Assembly (NCBI GenBank): GCA_937885815.1 | Contig: CALABM010000210.1 | Location: 1 to 11,957, forward strand | Reading direction: 5' to 3' | DNA: 11,957 bases | Source of the DNA: an uncultured Verrucomicrobiales bacterium | GTDB lineage: Bacteria > Verrucomicrobiota > Verrucomicrobiia > Verrucomicrobiales > Akkermansiaceae | Part shown: positions 1-7,135 of the stretch, in pieces | How the letters are laid out: each line of letters begins with the position of its first letter | Numbering within the stretch: the stretch's first letter is position 1 | Program-made: the position numbers and the translations under genes | The notes under the pieces: generated by a model | What the model saw: the letters and a program-made list of their open reading frames with translations, nothing else | The model's database searches: none | What the model was told of the DNA's origin: nothing

Positions 1-221
1 CCTGCTCCTGCCGTGTCAATCCTATGTTTATCCTGCGCGCCTTTGAAAAGGGTGCTGACGGTGTGATCCTGTGTGGCTGCCACCCCGGTGACTGCCACTA
101 CACCACCGGCAACTACTACGCACGCCGCCGTATGACCATGCTGTTCTCCATGCTGGACTTCCTGGGCGTTGAGAAGGGACGCACCCGCGTTGAGTGGGTA
201 TCCGCAGCAGATATTGATTGA
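1..221 (+). CDS. mvhD: Hydrogenase/heterodisulfide reductase iron-sulfur subunit, MvhD/FlpD family (3' end only)
   Basis: Only the last 72 codons are present; the reading frame is open to the left edge (codons in phase from base 3), so the start lies outside the window. The visible part carries a CSCRVNP stretch, then GADGVILCGCHPGDCHY and GNYYARRR, and ends at a TGA at 219-221. This Cys pattern (C-x-C, then C-x-C-x4-C-H) and the GADGV..CGCHPGDCHY signature are typical of the MvhD/FlpD family. These small cytoplasmic [2Fe-2S] proteins pass electrons between a hydrogenase or formate dehydrogenase and an HdrA-like flavin-bifurcating subunit. Partner genes would be expected to the left but cannot be seen. 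It could also be the C-terminal domain of an HdrA-MvhD fusion, since the upstream part is missing. The family call is strong; the exact partner is unknown. The gene looks like host metabolism and marks the left border of the phage-like block. Confidence 0.82.
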   Translation, partial: CSCRVNPMFILRAFEKGADGVILCGCHPGDCHYTTGNYYARRRMTMLFSMLDFLGVEKGRTRVEWVSAADID

Positions 222-248
222 CAAGCTGATTTCTATAGTGTGCAAAAT
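218..248 (+). promoter_or_regulatory. Weak candidate promoter for the three-gene phage-like block
   Basis: A perfect TTGACA lies at 218-223, overlapping the stop codon of the preceding gene. A TG-CAAAAT element (TG at 241-242, hexamer 243-248) follows with a 19-base spacer, which is longer than optimal. It sits in the only untranscribed-looking gap upstream of the + strand block. The -10 match is 4 of 6 and promoter consensus in this lineage is not known to me, so this is only a candidate. Confidence 0.2.
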
Positions 249-265
249 GCTACTAGTTGTGCAAA
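239..265 (+). repeat. Short direct repeat TGTGCAAA, two copies 19 bases apart
   Basis: TGTGCAAA occurs at 239-246 and again at 258-265, in the gap between the MvhD-family gene and the phage-like block. A spacing near two helical turns would suit a regulator binding one DNA face, but two copies of an 8-mer in AT-rich sequence can arise by chance. No protein can be assigned. Confidence 0.3.
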
Positions 266-333
266 TTGTGTATTTCCAGTTGGTTAGGAGAGTGTGTTTG
301 CGGTGGAGTATTTTCTTTGCATTGATGGAGAAT

Positions 334-338
334 AGGGA
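334..338 (+). promoter_or_regulatory. Ribosome binding site AGGGA for the first phage-like gene
   Basis: AGGGA ends seven bases before the ATG at 346 and three bases before an out-of-frame ATG at 342, which supports 346 as the start. A second purine stretch, AAGGA at 373-377, stands seven bases before an in-frame ATG at 385, so a 401-residue form starting there is an equally good alternative. Confidence 0.4.
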
Positions 339-345
339 ATAATGC

Positions 346-1590
346 ATGCTGTATGGCATGGCAATACGCATGAAGGAATGGGGTATGCTCCGAGCGCCGT
401 CTTCCTCTGTACAAATCCCGGTGCAGGGGATAATGGGCTGGGGCGAAGTGGCGCAGTCTATTGGTGGCGGTATATCAACCGTGATTCTAGGGAGCGCTGA
501 ACTGACTAAGGAAAAGGAGCAGGTGACTGCTACTGGTGAACTGGCTGATTTTTCTAGGCAGCTTTATGAAATCGCAGATGATGTGAGAACTCGTCTTTCC
601 GGGCATGGTGCTCAGGATTGGGAATATGCTTGGGAGCAGATGAGTGCGCCGCGATTCGCTGAGGCTGTGGCTCAGCTGCCGCCGAACGCTCGCCGTGCCG
701 GTCGACACCTGGCAGAGGATTTTAGCCATCGGGCTGCTCTGCAGGCTTTTCGTGATAGAGAGGTGCAGCAGCTTGATAAGGCCAGAGCTAATTGGCAGCA
801 GAGAGTGGATGCCGCTGTGCAGGCGGGAGACGCCACTTCCGCTGAGCGCTGGCTGCAGAGTGGCGCCGGTGTTTTTCTTCCTCAGGCACAGCTGGAGCAA
901 GAGAGCCGCAAGGTGCGTAGCCGCGCCGACACGAGCCGTTGGCTGAGAGGGCTGGAAGAATGCCCCTTGAAAATGCTGGCTGAACTGGCAGATGCAAGTG
1001 GTGATTCACTACCGCTGGAGGATGAAGATAAACGCCGCTTGCAGTCCGCTGCGCTGCGTTCGCGGCAGGCGGCTCGCTCAGCCCTTGTTCAACGTATGGA
1101 AGCCCAGCTTGAAGCCGGTGAGGCTTATGATGAAGCTGAGCTAGAGCTGGCTAGGCGTGCGGACATTCTTAGTGAACGTCAGCTGGCAGATGCTCGGCGC
1201 AGTCCTCGTTCTCTCACGCAGAATGAACTGTGCGTATGGAACCGACGGGTGGATGAAACCCCGGCTGACAGCCCGGAACGAGAAGGTTTGCAGATGGATA
1301 TCCTGACGGCGCCTGTTCTCTCATCCCAACGACAGAAGCTTTTGAAGCGCTTTGCATTAAGCAGCCGCGTGGAGGAAGCTGATAGGCTCGCACTGTCCCG
1401 TGGCTTGTGGCAAATGTACAGCAATGGGCAGTTTGGTTGCCCCGGGGATGAGCTGGCCCTGCAGAGACTGGAACAGCTGCAGGGAGCTGGCTTGCCACTG
1501 TTGGCAGAGAGCGGGCCGGAGGCCGCCGCTTGCTGGATGGAACAGGTAAACGGTGGCGGTGTTCACTGGGTGTGTTTTTCTGGAAAATAA
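346..1590 (+). CDS. Helical phage-like protein of unknown function, candidate small internal virion/ejection protein
   Basis: I do not recognise this 414-residue protein by family. It has no signal peptide and no clear transmembrane segment. Residues about 20-55 are a Gly/Ile-rich, mildly hydrophobic stretch (PVQGIMGWGEVAQSIGGG). Residues about 60-330 are charged and rich in Ala, Arg, Glu, Gln and Leu, which suggests long helices or coiled coil, with an internal pattern of the type W-x-x-R-V-x-A-A-V-x-A-G-D followed by a short G-A-G-V-F turn. A helical, Ala/Arg/Gln-rich body that begins with a Gly-rich patch is what I would expect of small podovirus internal (ejection) proteins, and the position just ahead of a giant protein and TerL fits that. 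This is inference from composition and context. Start 346 is chosen on AGGGA spacing, with 385 as the alternative. The stop (TAA, 1588-1590) lies 13 bases before the next gene, so the two are probably co-transcribed. The frame is intact. Confidence 0.7.
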   Translation: MLYGMAIRMKEWGMLRAPSSSVQIPVQGIMGWGEVAQSIGGGISTVILGSAELTKEKEQVTATGELADFSRQLYEIADDVRTRLSGHGAQDWEYAWEQMSAPRFAEAVAQLPPNARRAGRHLAEDFSHRAALQAFRDREVQQLDKARANWQQRVDAAVQAGDATSAERWLQSGAGVFLPQAQLEQESRKVRSRADTSRWLRGLEECPLKMLAELADASGDSLPLEDEDKRRLQSAALRSRQAARSALVQRMEAQLEAGEAYDEAELELARRADILSERQLADARRSPRSLTQNELCVWNRRVDETPADSPEREGLQMDILTAPVLSSQRQKLLKRFALSSRVEEADRLALSRGLWQMYSNGQFGCPGDELALQRLEQLQGAGLPLLAESGPEAAACWMEQVNGGGVHWVCFSGK

Positions 1591-1603
1591 TAAATAATGC
1601 TTT

Positions 1604-4600
1604 ATGACAATGTTGAATAATACTCTTTCGGAAGGGGAAGAAACTAGGGAGCCGGAACTCCGGCAGATGGCAACGACTGCTGCCGGAGATACGCCGGCTG
1701 AAACAATGATTGCACAAAGTGAGGAGGCTCCCGTTGAGCCCGGTAATGCCGTATCCTCAGCTATGGGCGATGCTCCTAGAAGTGAGCCTACGCATGAAAC
1801 TGAGGCACAGCAGCGCTATTGGCAATCCGTGCTGACGGGGAATGCTGATACTGTGCCGATGGACGTCCGCGAACGCTCCGGCTCGAATGATGCATCGTTA
1901 AGCCCGGAGCAGCGGGAGTATAATCTTTTTTCGGCTATTAACCGCTCATGGGTGGCTGACCACAGAGAGCATTCGCGGGAGGAAATCTCTGCAAACTGGC
2001 ATCGCTACCGCTCTCAGCTAGCTTCCGAACTAGCTGTGGCTAATGATGAAAGGGAGGTCTTTATGGCTCTCTCTGCCCGTGAAGCTGAAGCTCCCCAGCG
2101 CGAGATGGGGCGGCGTGTCTATGAACTCGCATACAAGGCTGCTTTGCATGGTGAAGAAAGTTATGACTTGCGCCCGATTGTCTCTCACCTGAGTCTGGCG
2201 GAACAAGGACTGGCTGAACGCGTGGCCATGAAGGCTTTTGATGAAGGTGAGGAGGCTCGCAACCGCTGGCTGCCGCTTGCCATGGAGTTAACCGGTGCCA
2301 TGGATGTGTTTGCCGCTGTGGAGGAGGAAGCTTTTTCTGCTCCGCGTGTGTTCAGGAATGCTCCTGCCCTGTGCAGGGCGGTGGATGCACTGGTGGATAT
2401 GGCTCCTGAGGATAGGCAGACGGTGGCGTATTTGGCGTTGCATCATAGCCGACAGGCTCAGCGTGAGCGCTGTGAGACGCCTGCTGAACAGGGGCTACTT
2501 TCTCGTGGTATACGTGCGGTACGCCGAGGCTCTACCTCGCTGGGGATTGGGGCTTTGCAGGCGCTGAATCACACCGGAATTGCCACATTGGATAATCTGG
2601 GCTCTAAGCTAGGAGGCGAATGGGGCGAGGATATGCAAAGCAGTTCGCGCGCTTGGGACCGCCGTATGCGTGTGCTCAATGATGTGCGGCATTTGGCGCA
2701 GCAGGAGGTGGTTCCACTCACCATGCCGGGTGCTGGTGTGGCGGAAGAGATGTTTATCGAAGGCGCTCAGGCGATTCCGGCTGCTGTTCTTTCCTGCTGT
2801 GGTGGTGCCGGGTTCGGTGCTCTTTCGTTTGCCGGGATGGGCGAGTCCGTTGCTGAGGCGAGGCGACGAGCTCCGGAAGGTCCCCAGCAGTTGCAGCTGG
2901 CTGCCGGAGTGATAGGCGGTGTAGTGCAGGGTGGTATATATATGGGGTTGAACCGCATCGGCGGAAAAATGTTCGAGCGCTCCCTTTCCAATTTTATGCG
3001 GGCACGAGGAAGCGGGGTGATGGGGTATTCTCTGGAAGCCTTGCGGACAGCTGGTGCATTTACTGCTGATGGAGTGAAGCTGATGCTGGCCGGTAAAGCT
3101 GCCCAGACTGCTGATTTAGGTGCGCATGAGCTTGCTGCTCAGGTGTCATCCACGGCCTCGAACATCAACTGGCAGGCCTTCGGGGATAATATCACGGATA
3201 TTGAGGTGAACCTTCGAGAGGCTGCCGCCACGCTGCCCTTCCTGCTTATCGGCGCTGGGCATCTGAGCTTGCACCATTTTCGCTCAGCAGATAGTGTGCT
3301 GGGCAGTGGTAGGCGTCTGCTGGAGTGGAAAATACCTGCTGAAAAGGTGGAGTCCATATTATCTGAAGCGGATGTTCACCGCCGCAATGAGTTGCTGCGC
3401 GGGGCATTACGAGAGAGCGAACTTTGGTCCTCGCGCCGTTATTCCTTTGATATTATGCGAGCCATGCAACTTCTGAATACTGATGGCAACCCGGTGTTCC
3501 GCCATTGGAAGGATGTGGCAGAGTTCTTGCAACTCTCCTCGGATTTTGCCGGTTCGGAAACGATGTCTCCGCAGCCTGCTCCGGTATCTGAGCGTGCTCA
3601 TCGTGGGCTGATGACCCGTGATAGCTGGGAGCAGAGGGCTCAACTAAATTACGCGGAGCAGGATCTCACTGTTATTCGTAGGGAGAACGGCCGCAATAGG
3701 CGCGGGCTCATGAATGGCCGCGGGCGTTACCGTGAGTCATATATGTTCTCATATGAGAATATGGCGCAGAAGTTCAGTTTCCTTCACAATACCGGTATTT
3801 ATGCACCTCAGGCAGAGAGGATGCGGCAGGCTATACTGAACAGATACTCGGAAGAGTTGCGCCGCTGTTCGTACCGCCTCCTGCTGCAACTTTACAGTCA
3901 GGATGCAATGACGCAGGAGAGCGGTGTTCCCATTGAAGACGTGGAGAAGGATGGTGAGGAGACTCGCAGGCGTTATCTTGGCATGGCCGCCGGTACTATT
4001 CTTGATATAGCAGGTGGCAAACCTCACAATGAGGCATATGATGCACTTGCCGCGGAAATGGGCTCCATGTTAGCGGACTTCCGTGAGGGCAGACGCGGCT
4101 TGCCGGGGCTGACGGCTCAGTGGCTGCAGTGCACCCCGGAGCGCTTCGTGAATGATATCACCTCGCTCTGCCTTACCTATGATAATAAGCGTATGGACGC
4201 CTACCCGGATATGCGCAACATATACCGTTTGTTGCACCGCACGCGAGTGTGTGCTGCCGTGCTGCGTGATTTCCTCCCCATGTCAGAGCAGTTCCAGACG
4301 GAGTTGAGCAATGGTAAAACGCCGCAACAGGCTTTTGCCGCTTTTCTGGAAAATGAGCTGGGGCTTGATACTCTCCTTCCGGAGAATCAGCAGCCCCTCA
4401 CTCTTTCTGTACAGCGCAGGGCTTACGAGGAAAATAACGCCCGCCGGGTGCAGTTGTACATGGATATGACTGGCCGCAGCATTGAGAGTGTGGAGGGGGA
4501 TGATGGGAATACATATTATAGGCTCATGAAGCCTGATGGCCATTATACATCTTGGTATCCGGAGGAGCGGCAGCTTCATAATGCCGTGGCTTCGTATGGC

Positions 4601-7135
4601 GATATGATGTTTATGCCTCTCGGCACGCGGGCAGATGCCCTGTTTATGCAGAAGTATGATAACCCGGATGCCATACTTTCTCTTCCTTCAGCTGAGGCGA
4701 TGGTGTATTCCGGTTATGATCAGCTCTGTGCGATTGCTCTTCAGGAGCTTGCCTATTCTTGGCTGCAGGATGCCTCCACTCTTCAGCCCGGTATGTTCCG
4801 CTCATATAAGCTGAGTTTGGGGCGTTCGCTCAATCGCCGATCTCTCGAACGCCCAGTCATTTTCCATAACCCCAGTAGCTTGGAATATGGCGCGGATCAT
4901 TACTGCACCATGACTCCCCTAGGGCTCGCGCTGGCTCGCTTTAGCATTTATTGGGCTCGGCAGTTGAATTCCGGAATTGTCAGCGCGGAACACGTTGAGA
5001 ATTATCTGAATAATGTGTTTGGCGATAGTCTTTACGCTCCGGATTCTGATTTGCCTTCAGGAGTGCTGGCGGAAATGCCTAATCGTATCAATCTTCCTCT
5101 GAAGAAAGCTTTTCCGGGAGAGGCGTATGGCGTTAACGTAGAGATGGCGGAAAAAATGGGCCGCTACACTCTGCTGTATTTTCTGGCTCATCAGGACCGA
5201 ATGTCGGTGCCATCATCCTTCAGAACTTGGTATGGCGGAGCAGCTTTCAGTCCTGAATTTCAGAAGCAGGAAACCTCTCCCATAACTGAAGATAGTAGTC
5301 ATGAGTTTGATGTGAGAGATAGGGAGACGAATGCCTTAAAATGGATTAATAGCCAAGTTTCCATTCGTATGCAGGAGCTGATGCCTCATGTGCGTTATTA
5401 TCGAGAGGAATTACGGCCAGAGATAAGTGATGACCTCATAGCCCGCCTGATGCCGGCTGCTTTTTCCATGGATGAAGGCTTGCGGGCTGAGCAGGCATGG
5501 GGACACTTTTTCAGCGGAGATGCCATTTTCCGTGCTGTGGATGCAGGGTATTGGAATTTGCTGAAGTATCCGCTGGATGGGTGGCAGGTTTATAGTCCGG
5601 TGCACAGAACTGCTCTGGAAGAATATATGCAGACGTTTTGCGAGGAGCACGCTCATCTTCTGGATGGCGTGGAAGGCCTACCGGAGAATCCGGTTCTTGC
5701 CGCAATTAGTAACCTGAATGACGTGCTTCAGGAGCACCCTGAGTTGCACCGTTACAGTTCACGGCGCAATAGTGAAGGCCTAGTGAATACGCTTGTTTAC
5801 AAGGAACCACGGCGTCAGACAGAGTATGCGATGGTGTACTTAGGTAATCACGAGGAAAATGAAGGTATTCGTTCGGATTATGGTGTGCAATCCGTGTTGA
5901 TGCCGGATATACTGCTAAAATCTCCCCGCGTTCATTATGCGGTGATGACCCTGGATTTGCTGCGTGCTTATCCTGGGAGGCTGCCGTACAGTGAGGATGG
6001 CGTGGTGTGGTGGCAGGGGCAGAGATATGGTGGTAACCAGCTACCTCCTCAGGGCTTGGAGAAGTGGCAGCCACGTGAATGCTTGAGGGGACTACGAAAT
6101 GTTCTCTGGAGTGTGATTCGGGATAATGTGAGGAGCAGTGAAACATACACCACTATGGCGGGGCAGCAGCTACCACTGCTCTTTGCTGAGGAGTTGGAAT
6201 GCAATGCACTGAGCAGAATTACCGTATATGAATCCCCGGCGTATGCTACGCGTACATCTTACCGCCTGATGCCCGGCATGATAGAGAGTGCTTCAGAATA
6301 TACTCGCCTGCCATATGTGGTGGGAGTGCGTTACGGAGTGCATATGGGGACAAACTCCTTTAGTGAGGAAAAAGTGTCGGAAGAGGCCCTGGTGCCTTTA
6401 CATGGTTTTATTCGTCGTGGCTATTTATTACCGACGGGTTTTAAAAAGGATAGGTTAGAGTACAGGCGGCGGATTGTGCGTGATAATCTGGCGCAGGTGT
6501 TCGAGGCAGCGGATATCGGTGCATGTTACATGTCCGATTTAGCGTATCAGCGCGTTTATATGCCTGAGTTGCTGTTGCGGCTGTATGAAGATACCGGCTT
6601 TTCTGGACGTTTGGAGGGAATGACGATGGATGAGTTGAATGTTGGGGGGCTCCGGGCTCTGCGGTTGGCATCTGATATGATTTCCTGTATAGCAGCGCCG
6701 GAGTTACTGGCCGCTGATGGGCAGGGAGCGGCTCTTGCTCGCTTGAAAGAGACTTCTGACATGTTACGGGAAAATCCTGTATATTTGGATGAACTGACAG
6801 AAGCCTTGGTGACGGGGAATGAGCCTCCTGCTCCTGTAACAGCGCCTATAGCCCCTGAAGAAAATAGCACACAGGAGGAGACTGACGAGCTACACTGGAT
6901 GAAACAATATACGGATGAATGGCGCCGTGAGCTTGTTGAAGGTGTTCAGGCAGCTGCCGCTAGATATGATGAAATGATTTCGCAGCCCGGTTGGGCTGAG
7001 CAAGAGGCTGCTCGTAAAAAGAGAAGGCAGGAGCGTATTCGTGCGAATGCTCCCTTTATCGAGAAATATTTCCCACCTTCGCTCAGAGGACTCAAACTTT
7101 CGACTGACTCGCAGCAGACTGACTCTCAATCATGA
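1604..7135 (+). CDS. Giant 1843-residue phage-like protein, candidate internal virion/ejection protein
   Basis: I cannot assign a named family. The order of regions is: an acidic, Glu/Thr/Pro-rich, probably disordered N-terminus (about 1-70); charged helical sequence (about 100-370); a Gly/Ala-rich hydrophobic region (about 380-550) with stretches such as AAVLSCCGGAGFGALSFAG, AAGVIGGVVQGGIYMG and LPFLLIGAGHLSL; then a very long mixed, Tyr/Arg/Glu-rich region (about 560-1720); and a charged Glu/Arg-rich tail. No protease, helicase, polymerase or toxin motif was found by eye. A giant protein with an amphipathic or membrane-active segment just upstream of TerL matches the layout of large podovirus internal proteins, which enter the cell envelope with the DNA; large polyvalent phage proteins are the other option. 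The start at 1604 has only a weak GGA upstream, and ATG 1610 is possible. The stop overlaps the terL start. Spot counts give 42% GC at 5341-5400 against 62% at 61-120 in the host-type gene. The 5.5-kb frame has no interruption. Confidence 0.75.
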   Translation: MTMLNNTLSEGEETREPELRQMATTAAGDTPAETMIAQSEEAPVEPGNAVSSAMGDAPRSEPTHETEAQQRYWQSVLTGNADTVPMDVRERSGSNDASLSPEQREYNLFSAINRSWVADHREHSREEISANWHRYRSQLASELAVANDEREVFMALSAREAEAPQREMGRRVYELAYKAALHGEESYDLRPIVSHLSLAEQGLAERVAMKAFDEGEEARNRWLPLAMELTGAMDVFAAVEEEAFSAPRVFRNAPALCRAVDALVDMAPEDRQTVAYLALHHSRQAQRERCETPAEQGLLSRGIRAVRRGSTSLGIGALQALNHTGIATLDNLGSKLGGEWGEDMQSSSRAWDRRMRVLNDVRHLAQQEVVPLTMPGAGVAEEMFIEGAQAIPAAVLSCCGGAGFGALSFAGMGESVAEARRRAPEGPQQLQLAAGVIGGVVQGGIYMGLNRIGGKMFERSLSNFMRARGSGVMGYSLEALRTAGAFTADGVKLMLAGKAAQTADLGAHELAAQVSSTASNINWQAFGDNITDIEVNLREAAATLPFLLIGAGHLSLHHFRSADSVLGSGRRLLEWKIPAEKVESILSEADVHRRNELLRGALRESELWSSRRYSFDIMRAMQLLNTDGNPVFRHWKDVAEFLQLSSDFAGSETMSPQPAPVSERAHRGLMTRDSWEQRAQLNYAEQDLTVIRRENGRNRRGLMNGRGRYRESYMFSYENMAQKFSFLHNTGIYAPQAERMRQAILNRYSEELRRCSYRLLLQLYSQDAMTQESGVPIEDVEKDGEETRRRYLGMAAGTILDIAGGKPHNEAYDALAAEMGSMLADFREGRRGLPGLTAQWLQCTPERFVNDITSLCLTYDNKRMDAYPDMRNIYRLLHRTRVCAAVLRDFLPMSEQFQTELSNGKTPQQAFAAFLENELGLDTLLPENQQPLTLSVQRRAYEENNARRVQLYMDMTGRSIESVEGDDGNTYYRLMKPDGHYTSWYPEERQLHNAVASYGDMMFMPLGTRADALFMQKYDNPDAILSLPSAEAMVYSGYDQLCAIALQELAYSWLQDASTLQPGMFRSYKLSLGRSLNRRSLERPVIFHNPSSLEYGADHYCTMTPLGLALARFSIYWARQLNSGIVSAEHVENYLNNVFGDSLYAPDSDLPSGVLAEMPNRINLPLKKAFPGEAYGVNVEMAEKMGRYTLLYFLAHQDRMSVPSSFRTWYGGAAFSPEFQKQETSPITEDSSHEFDVRDRETNALKWINSQVSIRMQELMPHVRYYREELRPEISDDLIARLMPAAFSMDEGLRAEQAWGHFFSGDAIFRAVDAGYWNLLKYPLDGWQVYSPVHRTALEEYMQTFCEEHAHLLDGVEGLPENPVLAAISNLNDVLQEHPELHRYSSRRNSEGLVNTLVYKEPRRQTEYAMVYLGNHEENEGIRSDYGVQSVLMPDILLKSPRVHYAVMTLDLLRAYPGRLPYSEDGVVWWQGQRYGGNQLPPQGLEKWQPRECLRGLRNVLWSVIRDNVRSSETYTTMAGQQLPLLFAEELECNALSRITVYESPAYATRTSYRLMPGMIESASEYTRLPYVVGVRYGVHMGTNSFSEEKVSEEALVPLHGFIRRGYLLPTGFKKDRLEYRRRIVRDNLAQVFEAADIGACYMSDLAYQRVYMPELLLRLYEDTGFSGRLEGMTMDELNVGGLRALRLASDMISCIAAPELLAADGQGAALARLKETSDMLRENPVYLDELTEALVTGNEPPAPVTAPIAPEENSTQEETDELHWMKQYTDEWRRELVEGVQAAAARYDEMISQPGWAEQEAARKKRRQERIRANAPFIEKYFPPSLRGLKLSTDSQQTDSQS

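Noticed and set aside
487..1717. Antisense open frames of 69-167 codons opposite the first phage-like gene and its junction
   Set aside because: They mirror the codon bias of the + strand gene, are rich in Ser/His/Arg/Pro typical of shadow frames, overlap each other, and show no start signals.
5706..6146. 146-codon antisense frame inside the giant gene
   Set aside because: His/Ser/Pro-rich translation with no recognisable motif, fully inside an intact larger gene.
1604..7135. Frameshift or gene fusion inside the giant gene
   Set aside because: The frame is open from end to end with no internal stop and no abrupt switch to a different coding frame, so there is no sign of decay.
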